A stretch of 64,000 bases of DNA, from positions 186,001 to 250,000 of the forward strand of contig JAUJYZ010001345.1 in NCBI GenBank assembly GCA_033675265.1, given 5' to 3'. Source of the stretch: Actinostola sp. cb2023. Lineage: Eukaryota > Cnidaria > Anthozoa > Actiniaria > Actinostolidae. A program made the position numbers and the translations under genes. How positions within the stretch are numbered: position 1 is the stretch's first letter; every line of letters starts with the position of its first letter. Below are positions 42,624 through 54,980 of this stretch, piece by piece. The notes under the pieces are model-generated. The model searched no databases, was not told where the DNA came from, and was given only the letters and a program-made list of their open reading frames with translations.

Positions 42624-43373
42624 AATACCCTATAGAAAGATAATACTACACGTCAGGCTGAGATGGGCTTCCTTTGTTCCATGCGCATCTGCTTATTTTG
42701 GGACTGGGAATAGCTTGGTAATCACTCTCACGATCTGTCCCATCTACCGCATCCAAAATAAGCTGCAAATAGCACTTCCCTACCCTGCAGGGTAGAAGAA
42801 TGTACAGTTTCTTCCCAAATTATAGCTGAATTTCAGATTTTCTTGCTTGAATGGTCTAGTCATTATCTAAATATGACGATATGTGTAAAAGCCAAAGGCA
42901 CTAATAAAATAAAAAAACTTGAAATAAAAAACTTGGTCTTTTTTTTTTAATGACACATTAATTGTTGAAGTTGCTGATAAATAACCAATTTTTCCATAAA
43001 GTGATGTGTTCCACACTCCAGCACCAAAAGAAAAGGAAGATTCAGCATTGACGTGTACGCCAAGAGCAACATAGGGCACAGATGAAAGCCAGGCTCATGT
43101 ACAAAATGATGGATGAATTAGCACCCCAAAGACTGTGTAACGTTCTTCAAAAATAGGTACCCTTAGGGGTACATGTGGCTACTGCTATATATCTATTTGC
43201 ACAAACTATGGTTTCTTGGTCAATGAAAGGTACATTAATATGACAAGCACGTGCTCCCTGTAATACAAGGTTTTCAATTCCCCGAAGGGCTTCATTGATC
43301 CCGTAAAAAAGGGGCTGAATTATCCCACAATGGGGCTCAATTATCCTCAAACGAGGCTCATATATTCCCTTAA
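42624..43373. other. No supported feature
   Basis: AT-rich with scattered short open stretches in conflicting frames. Confidence 0.4.
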
Positions 43374-43658
43374 GGCGAGATCAAACGGTGCATGATAGTC
43401 GATGATAGTCGATGATAGTTGAACTATCACCAACTATCATCGACTATCATCAACTATCACGCACCCGATCAAACGAAGAAAAACTATCATCAACTATCAT
43501 CGACTATCATGAACTTTTTGAACATGTTCAAAGTGCATGATAGTCGATGATAGTCGATGATAGTTGATGATAGTCGATGATAGTTTGCGATCAAACGTGA
43601 TCGCGCGTTTCAACTATCATCGACTATCATCGACTATCATGCACCGTTTGATCGCGCC
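43374..43658. mobile_element. 285-bp MITE built of 10-bp CTATCATCGA units (copy 1)
   Basis: Flanked by TTAA on both sides (43370-43373, 43659-43662). Inverted termini GGCGAGATCAAACGGTGCAT / ATGCACCGTTTGATCGCGCC continue as runs of ATGATAGTCG and its inverse around a central GAACATGTTC. The whole element can fold on itself. It is nearly identical to 52837-53111 except for one 10-bp unit. Confidence 0.95.
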
Positions 43659-44136
43659 TTAAGAGCTGATATACTAGTAGTAGGGAACCAATAAGATCGC
43701 ACGATACCTCATATCCAGTGGAATGTCTATATAATAAATAGTTTTATCCTTTACAATCAGCTTTTGATGAAAGTTCAATGGAAAAAGTAATATTGTTACA
43801 GTTAACATAATTATAATTAAGGAAATAGTTATTTATTCCCAAATGAAGACTAGTAATTGTTTCTGCAACCTTGAGAGACATTGTATGTTTAGATCATGAT
43901 CTTTTTCATAGATTAGTACCATATTTCATTTGTAATTGAATTTTTCTAGAGTATAATAAATTATTTAACTGAGAAAATCTTAGTACTTTATTTCAGTATC
44001 AGGGTAAAACAAAATAAGACGCTGTCACGCTTTATATACACATCACCCCAAACAAGGAAAAGGGGAGGTAATTGATCTTGCTGAAAAAAGGCTACCTTCT
44101 ATGTAGTCTTTTTGTGTTTCTTTGGGATATTGGTCA
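43659..44136. other. No supported feature
   Basis: AT-rich; nothing coding or repetitive recognised. Confidence 0.4.
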
Positions 44137-44229
44137 GATCTTGGAAGTTCTTATAAAGATTTTGCAAGTTCTTATAAAGATCCTGAAAGATCTTGCAAGT
44201 TCTTATAAAGATCCTGAAAGATCTTGCAA
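44137..44229 (+). repeat. ~31-bp tandem repeat, about three copies
   Basis: Units of GATCTTGCAAGTTCTTATAA AGATCCTGAAA. The flanking DNA is not coding. Confidence 0.85.
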
Positions 44230-44648
44230 CCATGTCCTGTTAGTTAGTTTTGTTAGTAAAATTTAGCTTACAGGTATGTGTAGTCTCCTTGCAGCCGTCC
44301 TTTGTGCTTCGGTCACGCAAGTTCCCTGAGCCCACGAACGGCTGCTTGCTTTCGAAAGGGATGCCTTTCCCTTTGTCATTTGAAGGTCAAGTGCACGTGA
44401 CTAAGACGCCACTCAAAATCTCCTGAAAACCAATCACATCAATTGTATTGTGTTGTTCAAACCAATCAGAGAATAGTGGTCTGTAAACATTTGTTTTTCC
44501 CCCGGGAATAAAGCTTGTCGTGAATCGCCGTGAATAATCAAGGCTCAAACTGTTGTGAAGTTATAAAATTGGTCGAAATTCGCAGTTAAATGACTGTTCA
44601 AGTTGGAGGCTAAATGCCCGATGAGAGAAGTAGACGTCAATCGTTGCT

Positions 44649-44927
44649 TTGTGTATTCAACAGACGTCGAAAAGAAAGCCGGACAAACTAGATATATTTG
44701 GAAGTGAATTGTTGTTTTCACCGCGATTCATAAGCTCTGCGTTGAGCGAAGACGCGAGGCTCTACTCGGCGAGCAACAAATCTGCAAAGCTCAATGTTAT
44801 AGGAAGCTTACGAAGTATAAACGTGCTTTTGGATAATGTGTCAGAGATGCAAAAGGAGTTAGAGAACGATTTTAAGAACCAAGTGGCGCTTGGGCGAAGA
44901 GATCGAGAGAAGATGCAGTGGAACTGA
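44649..44927 (+). CDS. Hypothetical short frame
   Basis: 92 codons from an ATG-lacking start. The middle (KRKPDKLDIFGSELLFSPRF, SMRSINVLLD-like VIGSLRSINVLLDNVSEMQK) looks protein-like with a possible coiled coil and ends at QWN*. No family recognised; upstream is a CG-richer stretch (44280-44640) that could hold a promoter. Weak call. Confidence 0.25.
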   Translation: MCIQQTSKRKPDKLDIFGSELLFSPRFISSALSEDARLYSASNKSAKLNVIGSLRSINVLLDNVSEMQKELENDFKNQVALGRRDREKMQWN

Positions 44928-45417
44928 CGACTTCAGAATCCACAGACGTCAAACACGGGCAAACAGCATGTGAAGGCAGTGAAATCGCTGCCATATTCTA
45001 CTGCTTGTACTTCTTCATTTGAGCAGACTTGGTTTTCCAGGCGAAGGGACGCTACGTTGGACTGTGTTATCGCTCATTACATCGCCAGCGCACGGATTTA
45101 TTACAACGCGCTTTCCCAAATATTAGCATGAGTACGTTCGCGAGGTGATAAATCCACCGATAACTTATACATTTTCTAGCGTTACGGAATACTTCTATTG
45201 TGTGGAATGTTGGAATTTGGTGTGCCTATATCTAGGGATCAAGTCTAAAGAGTGTATTTAAAGAGCTGATGAGATGGAAGAATCATTCGATGTATCTGTT
45301 TTCACTCTAGTCTTTTGTAGTAAGAAGTTTAAATTGCTATGCTCTCTATGATTGTTCTGTTGATGAGATAAAAGTAAGGGAGTCGTCATTAATTATTTAG
45401 GGGCTATAAAATGTGAC
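44928..45417. other. No supported feature
   Basis: Stops in all frames; nothing recognised. Confidence 0.4.
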
Positions 45418-45825
45418 CCTCCCCTGATACCAAGCCACCAAAAATATGGACCCTCCCTACCTGATACCCAGGGTTTTAGATATTAGGGGTCTAAGGGGCT
45501 TCATCCCTCAGGGAATTTTTTTTAAATGAAGACCATAAGATACTGATAGCCAGGCGTTCTTCACTGCCAACAACAGCCAACCCTTGATTCTGCATCTGTT
45601 GTTCAGATAAAGTTGTAAAAGGTGGTCACGTTGTAAAGTTGTAAAAGGAGGGCCAGCAAGTTTCGCAAATTTTGGGTCCTCTCACCAAGCCCCAAAAATA
45701 TGGACCATCCATTACCTGATACCCAGGGTTCTAGATATTAGTGGTCTAGGGGCTTCATCCCTCAGGGCATGGAATTTTTTTATGAAAGACCATAAGATAT
45801 AGTCAGGTGTTCTTCACGCACCATT
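45418..45825 (+). repeat. Direct duplication of a ~150-bp segment
   Basis: CCACCAAAAATATGGACCCT ... ACCTGATACCCAGGGTT ... GGGGCTTCATCCCTCAGGG ... AGACCATAAGATA recurs as two diverged copies (about 45418-45565 and 45680-45825). Confidence 0.75.
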
Positions 45826-45931
45826 GTTTACTCGCACGAAGTGCAAACGCCGTGAAGAAGTCGTGGAGGTGGGCAGAAGTGACATCAGAGGCCGGGACAG
45901 TCATGTCAATACATGTGGTTTCATTAAAAAT

Positions 45932-45987
45932 GCCTACTGCAATCCACACAGAAACGCTCTCACATTTCCGTGGGGATTGCAGTAGGT
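45932..45987. repeat. Hairpin, 15-bp perfect arms
   Basis: TGCCTACTGCAATCC and GGATTGCAGTAGGTA pair (one terminal mismatch) around a CACAGAAACGCTCTCACATT loop. Confidence 0.8.
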
Positions 45988-46183
45988 ATAAACCTCATTG
46001 ATATTTGCAATGCTCTATGCATATTTAAACTTACCGTCTGCTTCACATAGAGCTTTACAAAAGCTTGCAAACAGGCAAACTTGCTGGCCAGTTGAATGTT
46101 ATCAACAAATAACCAATAAGGCTTATCATCTGGTGGTGAAAATTGGGAAAGAAAACATAGATAAAACTTCTTCAATTGAGTAA

Positions 46184-47456
46184 GAACTCAGATTTCATTA
46201 AATTTTGTTTATATAAATCAGGTAAACTAGTTACCTCCTGCATTCTGTATATTTTTCTGTAATGTTGTATAAAAAGTCTCCGCTAGGTCCACAGAGAACA
46301 AGTCGAGGAAGTCCTAAAACAAATATATATAAAAACAGCTGTGTATTCCCATGCTATTTGCAACCTGTGATACAACGGGTCATTTCATCCTGGGAAACCC
46401 AGGCGTTTTCCTGGACCGACGTTTCACTCTCTACCAGAACAACCCCTGGGGACGGGATCGCCGCTTAATGACAGATGTTACTGTCACGATCCCGTGCCCT
46501 CCGATAGCCCTGCACACTTTATTCATAGAGAAAGTAATGTAGATTTCAGCCTTGCACGTTTTATTCGCATAGAAAATAATTATATTTAGATCGTGTAATT
46601 ATCATAGAACGATTTTGAGCATTGTGTTGAAATTGTGCGTATCACAATAGCGAGCCTTGTAATTATACGATTCTTGTTGTGAAAATGAATGTCAACAAAC
46701 CACATATATACAGAAGACACGAGTGTGCATCGTTCAGTTGGTTTAGTTCGAAAGGGAAGGAGTGGGGGCTTGGAGAAACACAGAGGGAGGGGAGCGTAAG
46801 GGTGGTTCGAAAACCACAAAAGTAAAAAACGCAATACCGCATCGACATTTACCGAAATACCGAAACTGCAGTTACAAATGTGAAAGGTGCCGCCAATCCG
46901 TGGGGTGACAGCTCTAAGAAAGGCTGTTTTTTGCATTGATGTCCCCTGGATTTTTTCCCGTTTCCCGGCACTAAAGTACAAAAGTAGTTTTACTAGGCTT
47001 GGGTGTTTCTTCGTGTGCATGTGACGTCATAGACAAATATTAAAATTAATTATGAATTAATTATGAATGTTTTAAAGAACAATAATGTGAATTAATGTAG
47101 AAAATTTCAGACCATTTCGCCGTTTTGTTTCCGAGTTGCGATTTTTTTTAACATACTTCTCACCTACGCTGATTATTTGTATGAAAAGTCACAGAAATGA
47201 ATTTTTTTCACCGAATCAAACATTTTTAGTGTTGTACATGATTGTAAATTCGATTTATACGTGTCTAAAGTGGGTTTGATAAACTGTTGCCACGAAATAA
47301 TGTTTTGAAAATTTGGCCACCATCTTGGATGACATCAGATATCATCCACCGAGATTATCGCCATACATTTACACTAAAAAATCAAAAACTTTGTTCGCCC
47401 ATAGCTCGTTTCAGAAATGCGCTAATGCTCCAATTCTTTGCTCAGAGTTCTATATG
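46184..47456. other. No supported gene
   Basis: An ATTTCATCCTGGGAAACCCAGG motif at about 46382-46403 is the near-inverse of CCTGGGTTTCCCAGGATGAAGT at about 48028-48049. Nothing coding was recognised. Confidence 0.4.
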
Positions 47457-47457
47457 T

Positions 47458-47595
47458 AAATCCAACACCCGACGAGGGAATTCCACGCTAAATTTCACGC
47501 AAAAAAACGATATCGCACGAGCCGTCTTCGGCGAGTGCGATATCGTTTTTCAAGTGAATTTAGCGTGGAATTCACGAGTCGGGTGTTGGATTTTC
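47458..47595. mobile_element. Foldback element with ~60-bp arms
   Basis: Arms AAATCCAACACCCGACGAGG ... CGATATCGCAC and GTGCGATATCG ... CGAGTCGGGTGTTGGATTT pair with a few mismatches around GAGCCGTCTTCGGCGA. This is a recurrent cnidarian-type palindrome. Confidence 0.85.
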
Positions 47596-48698
47596 TTTGA
47601 ATCACATATCGGACATTTCATTGCATAAATATTGTCCCAATTTCGGCTTTCACGTGCAAGTTCAGATGGGCTTCCTGTGTAATTGGGGTATTCCACGTTA
47701 CATACCCCGCCTTCTCAACCAATCAGAACGCTTGTTATATTAGAGATATGTGATTCTATTATTGATAGCTCAAACCAATCCCCACCTATATCCCGGGGTG
47801 GGGGGTGCGGGCTATACTTTGACTGGTGCATTACAGTAATTGAACGCAATACATTTTGGTGTGCGTGACAACGTTGTACGTACGACCTACCATATTTTTT
47901 GGGGCTGGATGGGTTTACCCATCGCTTCGCTCCGCTATAATGCCTTGTGATTCATTTTTTAATTGGAGAAATTTAATCCAAGTAAATGCTTTTGTCACAT
48001 GCTTTTAACAAGCCCGTACCCAGAAAGCACCTGGGTTTCCCAGGATGAAGTCATTTCAACGGTGGACTTACCACAAATTCACTATCTGGTGTTTGCTTCT
48101 TTAGTTCCATTAAAATGCTAGTCTTTCCTACTCCTTTTGGTCCTATAATGTATGCAGGTCATAAATAAACTGAGACAACTGGATGTCATGACAATAATAA
48201 TAATCCATTGAAATGGTCTGTGGGAATAAGAATAACTTACCCAACAAACAAATGGGGTAGACTTCGTTGTCTACACACTCGGAGAGTTGATCATACGCAG
48301 CACATCGAATAAACTTTGGAAAAAGTTAAAATGTATAAAAAATGATTATTAGAAGTAGTATGGCAAATAATATATTTTCTTACCAGAAAGATGTTGAAAT
48401 GTTCAAATATATATACATATAAACATGATGCCATTCTAAAGAACAAACCAAGACAATCCGGAAAATCTGAGCAGAGCTCTGCTTTGAGAATATTTGCCGT
48501 GCTCAACCAATCACACAGCTTCATTTCCCCAGATTTTGTACACATCTGGTAATGATTGGTCGTATAGCATGAATAAATCGTATAGTAAACGTTGAGTTGA
48601 GTTCTCAAATATATAGATCAAAATGAACTCATATATAGTTTCAGAAACTCTATAATATATTATTTCAAAATATCGATTGGTGCTGATAATTATCGATT
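47596..48698. other. No supported feature
   Basis: Non-coding. Two ATTATCGATTGG-type motifs lie just before the 108-bp repeat. Confidence 0.4.
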
Positions 48699-48806
48699 GG
48701 TGAACTCAACAGTGAAATTATATGAGCGCGAACCAATACCCGCGTCAAAATGTTCGGTGAAAACCTGAAACGGTATATGTACATTATGACTTCTACTTTA
48801 TTCACC
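48699..48806 (+). repeat. 108-bp repeat GGTGAACTC...TTCACC (copy 1)
   Basis: Identical base for base, in inverse orientation, to 52709-52816. The unit itself starts GGTGAA and ends TTCACC. Confidence 0.95.
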
Positions 48807-50023
48807 CTAAATATTCACCCTGATATTAACCCTAAACCTAACCCCAAGGTACTTTACCTTTTATTACTGCAATGTCTTCCCTGATCCTAACCCTAAACCT
48901 AACCCCAAGGATCTCAGTAACTGTACACAGTTTGGTAGATAATTTGTTTAAAATGAGTTTAAAACAAGCATCTTGCAGTCAAGAGACTGTTCCATACATG
49001 TAAGTATAACAAACTATTAAAAATATTAAGATTAAAAAAAAAAAGTAATAACCTAGGTTAAAAAAATTAACCTGGGTTGAATTTAAAATGACCTGAAATT
49101 AAATTTGACCTGTAACATATATATTGCATGCAACCGGTCCATAAAATGGAGTCAAATTGTCAAAATTTCCTTTGTGCATGTGTTGTTTTAAGTTGGGGTG
49201 GTGGCTTCTCGTGTGTCGATTAACAAAAATGGACTTGGTAAGTTCAACAAGTGCATGTGTACATACTATTCTTTGGAGCTTACGATACGAAAGTGCCGTG
49301 ATCGTGACGGTGATGTGACTGTGCAGTGGGCCGTATGCAATAAACTACAATACACGATTCGTGAATCAACAAAAATAATGTCATGATTCGAGATGGAGAC
49401 CCTTTACCATTTGAGCGACTTTCTTTTTACTGCGGGTGTCCATCTCCATGCTTCTGTGAAAAAAAATTGAAGATTAATTCAAGCTCTAATTCAGTAGATA
49501 TTTTTACTTGGTACAGTTCAATAATTTTATAAATCAAGCGGGTGGTCATTCCCAATTTCAGCAGTCAATTCAGTACTACATTAGAACCATCATCAGCGAC
49601 TAACATACAAAGTAATGCGTACCACTTAATTCGCTCACCACAGAATTTTTACTGATTAGTTGAGTAGTACTATAGTACTATAAATAGCACTATTTAAACA
49701 ATTTATTACAGCAAAATTCAAATAAAATTCTGGGTATGTAACGTCCGTAATGAAAAACAGTAAATAATTTTAAAGACGAAGATGCACTATACAACGTGCG
49801 ACACGAAAGAAGATACCAGTTCCATCGTGCGATTCGGCAGAACTTTCCAATATAGAAAAACTGTAGGCAGCCTCCTTAACAAGCATTTCAAATTATTTAT
49901 TATATTATCTGATATAAGTTCTCATCTGCTATGTCATCAAAATTCTTTGTACTTGAAATGTTAAATTTAGTCATTCGACGCCTAACAGTTCTGACAGACA
50001 AAGATAGCATGGTTGCAATTTAG
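48807..50023. other. No supported gene; telomere-like motif
   Basis: AACCCTAAACCTAACCCCAAGG occurs twice (about 48827-48848 and 48888-48909), a degenerate CCCTAA-like sequence in a tandem ~61-bp setting. Otherwise nothing. Confidence 0.5.
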
Positions 50024-50107
50024 GTTCATGACCAATCTCGTTCCCAGAACTCTTTACCGCTCTTTCTCCGTGGAAAAAGGTCCTGGGAACGAGGTTCGGT
50101 TCATGAC
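50024..50107. mobile_element. Short palindromic MITE (CTCGTTCCCAG type)
   Basis: Arms TTCATGACCAATCTCGTTCC and the inverse around 50081-50107 (CCTGGGAACGAGGTTCGGTT) pair with few mismatches. A related AACCTCGTCCC motif is seen at 51823-51833. Confidence 0.7.
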
Positions 50108-50387
50108 TTGTGAATAAAAAAACTGAAAAATATTCAAGCTGTTCCTGAGTAATATAAATATTAGGTCTATCAGGATCACCAGTGGGACAATTTTGTGCTT
50201 TAAACCGGATACATCTTGCATATCTTCTTGAGTTTTGAAATATCAATATCGATATCAATTAAATAACATTTATTGATTGATATCGATTTATTGATTGCTT
50301 TCCAATGATCGATTGTCATCAATTAAGTACGCCGGGACATCTGTATATTCTGTTATCAAGTTCCTGCTGCTTCGTCCATTTGGTTCT

Positions 50388-50515
50388 ATATTCTGTATAC
50401 AGAAGAACCTATACTTGAAAGTATATTTATACAATTTATACATTTTCCGTATACATCTGTATATTCTGTATACAGAAGAAGATATACTTGAAAGTATATT
50501 TATACATATACATTA
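50388..50515 (+). repeat. ~72-bp direct duplication
   Basis: TATATTCTGTATACAGAAGA followed by TATACTTGAAAGTATATTTA occurs at about 50388 and 50460. Confidence 0.85.
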
Positions 50516-50531
50516 AAATATACATAGATAT

Positions 50532-51645
50532 TTTCAATAAAAAAACACAACTTTTTTAAGATTTGAACAAGACATGTTACCAGTCCTTATCAGCTTAAAA
50601 TAAAAGAAGCCCTTCTTATAATGGCTTCAAAACCTGAGTTAAACACTCAGGTAAAGCACTACAACACTACTATCAATATGTAATTTTATATCATAGGCCG
50701 CGGTCACACTAGAGCTAGAATCATGCTTGCTAGAGTTAATCCTGTGTACTTAGCACGTTTCTAGCTCAATTTCCAGTGTGACCGACTTTTCACAGCACAC
50801 CGTGCTTAATAGTAAACTGATCCGAAATGCTAGAAACTACAAAGGAACCGCAGCACAGCTCAAGCTTGGTACGGACCATGCTTGAACAGTGCTAAATCAA
50901 CAAAATTAATTGGCTTACTTTTTCTGCCAATGAGAGCAACAGTTTTCGTGACCTTAAAGTTCAACAAATGTGGCGGTATTTTCAAAACAGTCATGAATTT
51001 AGATTTTAGAGTATAAATTGTGTCTATGGCCCTTCACAAAAAGAATCTTCAACGGGAAACAGTAATAAAAGTGTTCTTTCGAACAACAATCACCGATTTC
51101 ACCGATTTCACCGAGTTTAAATAAAAAGTATACCTCGGTTATTTGCTGTTTCTTCAAATCGAACATCTTTCTCTTCTCTAATGAACAAGTTGACATTTTG
51201 TGTAATTAAAATGATTTATTTTGAACGTCAAAATGTGACGAAATAACGAGATATCACTCGTGATTTTTCCTTTGCCGAAAACATATCAAAACATAACTGC
51301 TGTATATCAACTGACACATTTATGTAAGAAAACATGAATTTGCCAAGTGTGACCGCAGTGTACTAGCTTGGTTTCTAACGTTTGCTTTAGCGTGCTTGTT
51401 TATGACGTCGGTGAAGCAAATGCTAGAAACCAGTATTGTATCAGTTTATCTTATCATTCTTGTACTACCTTAGGTATTCATAGTATGTATCAACCGTTGT
51501 AATTCAATATGTTATTCCATAGATATAAATTTAGCCGTAAACTTGTAATTAGCTTCAACAACTGAAGATGGCTTTATGAAAGCCGAAACATGTCTTGTTC
51601 AAAACTTACATTTTGTAAAAAAGTTGTGTTTTTATTGAAAATACT
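50532..51645. mobile_element. Possible 1.1-kb inverted-repeat element
   Basis: TTTTCAATAAAAAAACACAA CTTTTTTAAGATTTGAACAA at 50532 is the near-inverse of the segment ending at 51645 (TTGTTCAAAACTTACATTTT... GTTGTGTTTTTATTGAAAA). GGTCACACT/AGTGTGACC pairs inside suggest a further nested palindromic element (about 50700-51360). No coding sequence. Confidence 0.5.
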
Positions 51646-51952
51646 AGCTTCATTTGTGCTATTAAGACCATTTGGATACATAGATATATTCTGTATATTC
51701 TGCAATACCGCTAAGGTCCGTTTGGATAGCGAACGTGCGATATTCGTCGTGCCTTAAAGTAATGAATACTGCTTACCTTTTCATCATGGCGTCATTGTTG
51801 AGCGAGTCTGAGTGAGGGAGGCAACCTCGTCCCTGGTAAAGGCTGTTCTAAGACGCATTCTGATTTGTCCATCGAATGCAATGACATAACATGGAACAAC
51901 ATTTCTGATTGGTTTTCTCTCTTCGGCCACAACTCGGTAAATCTTCGGAAAA

Positions 51953-52031
51953 CCCAAAATCGTGGTCCCGGCGAGCTTTTTCGCGCCCGAGTATTTGGGC
52001 GCGAAAAGCTCGCCGGGACCACGATTTTGGG
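51953..52031. repeat. 79-bp near-perfect palindrome
   Basis: CCCAAAATCGTGGTCCCGGC GAGCTTTTTCGCGCCC pairs with GGGCGCGAAAAGCTCGCCGG GACCACGATTTTGGG around GAGTATTT, with one extra T in the left arm. Confidence 0.95.
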
Positions 52032-52708
52032 TCCCACAATGCTTTTCGTCGATTCTACCGTTACAGTCTCACTCAATGAGAAGACCAAAAGCCGAGCAGG
52101 AGACTGTGCAAGAGTCTAATCAGTCAACAAGCTAGTTCGAGATTAATAGCGAAAAGTGACGAAGTCCTGAGAACGCTTCGCCATCGTACATTCAGGCCCT
52201 GTTAGGGGTAAATTTAGACGAGCGACATGGTTTGAAACAGCGACACAGTGACCTCGAAATAGCGATGAACGACACAGTGTTTTCCGTTAAATTCCGAATT
52301 TGCGACATTGCACTTTTGACAATAGCAAAATTCCGACAGCGACATGAAGTCTAATTTTGAAATTGAGACTACCGACATACGGTTGTTGGATCAAACACGC
52401 TAACACTGCTGGAACCAACATTGGCAAAGCAGATATTTTGTTGAGTATATTAATATAAGATTTAGGTACGACCTAAAGGCGGAGCTCCCTATTACACATA
52501 ACTGAGTGACAATCAGAGCATTTTTCAGCATTATTGTCACGTGACCATGTGTGTGCACCCCTTTTGCCTACCAGACAACTTAAACCAAAATACAAAATGC
52601 ATTGCATCTCATGCTCTTCTAAACTAGAGCCCTTTTGTTCTTTTTTTACAGAAAAAGGGCAAGGATAGAGATGGCCAGCACTAGTGAGTCCGACCGCGAG
52701 GAGGTGGA

Positions 52709-52816
52709 GGTGAATAAAGTAGAAGTCATAATGTACATATACCGTTTCAGGTTTTCACCGAACATTTTGACGCGGGTATTGGTTCGCGCTCATATAATTT
52801 CACTGTTGAGTTCACC
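52709..52816 (-). repeat. 108-bp repeat (copy 2, inverse)
   Basis: Exact inverse of 48699-48806. It begins 38 bases after an ATG (52671, MASTSESDREEVE...), so the apparent protein there reads into the repeat. Confidence 0.95.
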
Positions 52817-52836
52817 ACTAGTTGGGGGATACTAAA

Positions 52837-53111
52837 GGCGAGATCAAACGGTGCATGATAGTCGATGATAGTCGATGATAGTTGAACTATCACCAACTAT
52901 CATCGACTATCATCAACTATCACGCACCCGATCAAACGAAGAAAAACTATCATCGACTATCATGAACTTTTTGAACATGTTCAAAGTGCATGATAGTCGA
53001 TGATAGTCGATGATAGTTGATGATAGTCGATGATAGTTTGCGATCAAACGTGATCGCGCGTTTCAACTATCATCGACTATCATCGACTATCATGCACCGT
53101 TTGATCGCGCC
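52837..53111. mobile_element. 275-bp CTATCATCGA MITE (copy 2)
   Basis: Same as 43374-43658 but ten bases shorter (one CAACTATCAT unit fewer after GAAGAAAAA). The flanks TAAA and TTTA are less clean than the TTAA pair of copy 1. Confidence 0.95.
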
Positions 53112-53402
53112 TTTAAAGGGCTTTTGTTTGGTATCTCCAAATGGAGCTCATTGTTTAAAATCAGGGAGCGTTGTTTTCGCTGTCTTGTCAGTTCAGGTAG
53201 GAGTAATGGAGAATCTCGGCGTAAACATCTGCCTAAAAGTTGAATAACACTTACAGAACCTTTCATCTGACCGCTTAGAAAGACAGAATGAAAGCTGTGA
53301 TAAATTATATTGGTGAATTTTCTGAAACTAAACAGACAATCAAGCAATCGATTGAGCACGTACGCCACTCTCGGCTCGCTCTCGATAATACGAAGTGATA
53401 GG

Positions 53403-53498
53403 GCGATTTCTTTACTCGGGTGGTGATTGGTTCCGAAGTTTATCTATCAGCGAGATTTCTCTACTTGGGTGGATATTGGTTCCGAAGTTTATCTATTG
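53403..53498 (+). repeat. ~47-bp tandem duplication
   Basis: GATTTCTTTACTCGGGTGG... TTGGTTCCGAAGTTTATCTAT occurs twice with a few changes. Confidence 0.8.
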
Positions 53499-53999
53499 TT
53501 ACTTACTTATTTACTTTCGGAAAACTAAGACGATGGCAATAGTGGCTAGCTGCGCAAATCAAAATCAAACACAGTAAATAATTACAATTTAAGGGGATCC
53601 GATACTTCCTAGACCTAAAACAGAATATTTGAAGAGAAGCACAAATATGGAATAAGATACTGGAAGAAATAAGAAATTATGTTCCACATGAATCGTTTTG
53701 TATCAACCTCTCTTCCTCTGGGTTTGTTTTTAGTAATTAATTGACTATTAGTTACATTAGGATATTTTACTCTAGTATTTTTATAATAAAAGTATTTCTA
53801 TCAGTATATACTTAGGTTTTTAGATATTAGAATATTACTCGTGTTAATGATATAATATATTATAATGTAGTAGCATAAGCATTAGACAATTTTGTAATTA
53901 TTATTGTATTCGCGCCTTATTGGAAACCAGCTTTAAGTTGAAGGGGCTAGCGTTTTGAAATAAAGTTGATCCATCCAGCCATCCACCCTGGGCAAATAC

Positions 54000-54212
54000 A
54001 TGGAAAAGCATGCACCAAAGACTCCAACCCAATCTGATTATGTCCACATCAGAGATTACATTGTCACACGCCTGTGCTTGGAAAACACCTACCGAGCAGG
54101 CCCAATTGCAAACATGACTCAGGTGAAGTTCATAAAGGCAAAGAAGGACAAAGATCAGATGGTTGTCACCGTAATGAACCACAAGACCCTGGTATCTCAT
54201 GGGCCAGCGACT
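54000..54212 (+). pseudogene. Tyrosine-recombinase-like fragment
   Basis: KTPTQSDYVHIRDYIVTRLC, LENTYRAGPIANMTQVKF and VVTVMNHKTLVSHGPATVVL match the start of the catalytic domain of a coral recombinase-like family as I recall it (R in NxxRxG, a K in the beta turn). It loses homology after about 71 codons with no H-x-x-R or Tyr region. Open but clearly partial. Confidence 0.5.
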
Positions 54213-54626
54213 GTTGTACTTGCATACATGTATTCCTGCACTGATTACAAAAATAATAATTGATTTTCAAAAGTCAAAATGTTTCCATCTTTGAACACGT
54301 ACTGTGATTTCTCTGTAGCTCTTTCATCAACAACAATCATAGCATGTGAAAGAACCATACTTATTCTTTTCCGTTCGTTATCATTCAATATGTTCCAATT
54401 GATGGGATAATTATGCATACTTCCTAACAACTAACTGGTCAGCGGTCACATTTCAAAACAATTCAAATGCAAATTACTACATGGTATATAATCCCACATG
54501 AGAATACAACAGCCAGTTCTCCCTTTCGTGCTTTCAGGTTAGTGTGTCATTTTTTGCGTTTTATAATGTTCCTGCATCGTGTAGCCTAGTCATCGAAATA
54601 GTCCTAGACCTGATCTTGTTTACACC

Positions 54627-54980
54627 ATGGCACGGCAATGCTGTAAAGTGTACCACGTGGCAATGACATCTTCAGCAGAGCAAATAAATTCTGTAATGTT
54701 CAGGAGAAGCGACCCGTTAACTGAACCAGTCGTTGAAATTACTGGCGAAATGTCTGAGCCTGAGCTTTTACACATCGATATCAATGAGCACAGACCAGTT
54801 GGGTATTGGCGACATTCTACAGTGCTTCAATTCTCAAAATCTCAAAACATTGGCCTAAACAATACTGCCTCTCTACCCGAATCGAGAAAAGGCTCGTCTC
54901 AGCAGAGCGGTGTCTTTGACCCAACAGCAGATATCATGCAGACGACTGCATCTGCATCTGCAACTACAAATATGATTTAA
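54627..54980 (+). CDS. Hypothetical 117-residue frame
   Basis: ATG start, MARQCCKVYHVAMTSSAEQI..., with protein-like composition (EISGEM-type ITGEMSEPELLHIDINEHRP, GYWRHSTVLQFSKSQNIGLN) and a Ser/Thr/Ala tail. No family recognised and no splice evidence. It could be a repeat-derived exon. Confidence 0.3.
   Translation: MARQCCKVYHVAMTSSAEQINSVMFRRSDPLTEPVVEITGEMSEPELLHIDINEHRPVGYWRHSTVLQFSKSQNIGLNNTASLPESRKGSSQQSGVFDPTADIMQTTASASATTNMI

Noticed and set aside
43379..43650. CRISPR-like array of regularly spaced repeats
   Set aside because: The 10-bp units have no spacers, run in both orientations and form a single MITE; the genome is eukaryotic.
48827..48909. Interstitial telomeric repeat
   Set aside because: CCCTAAACCTAACCCC occurs twice in a tandem block but is degenerate and short; no run of perfect TTAGGG/CCCTAA units.
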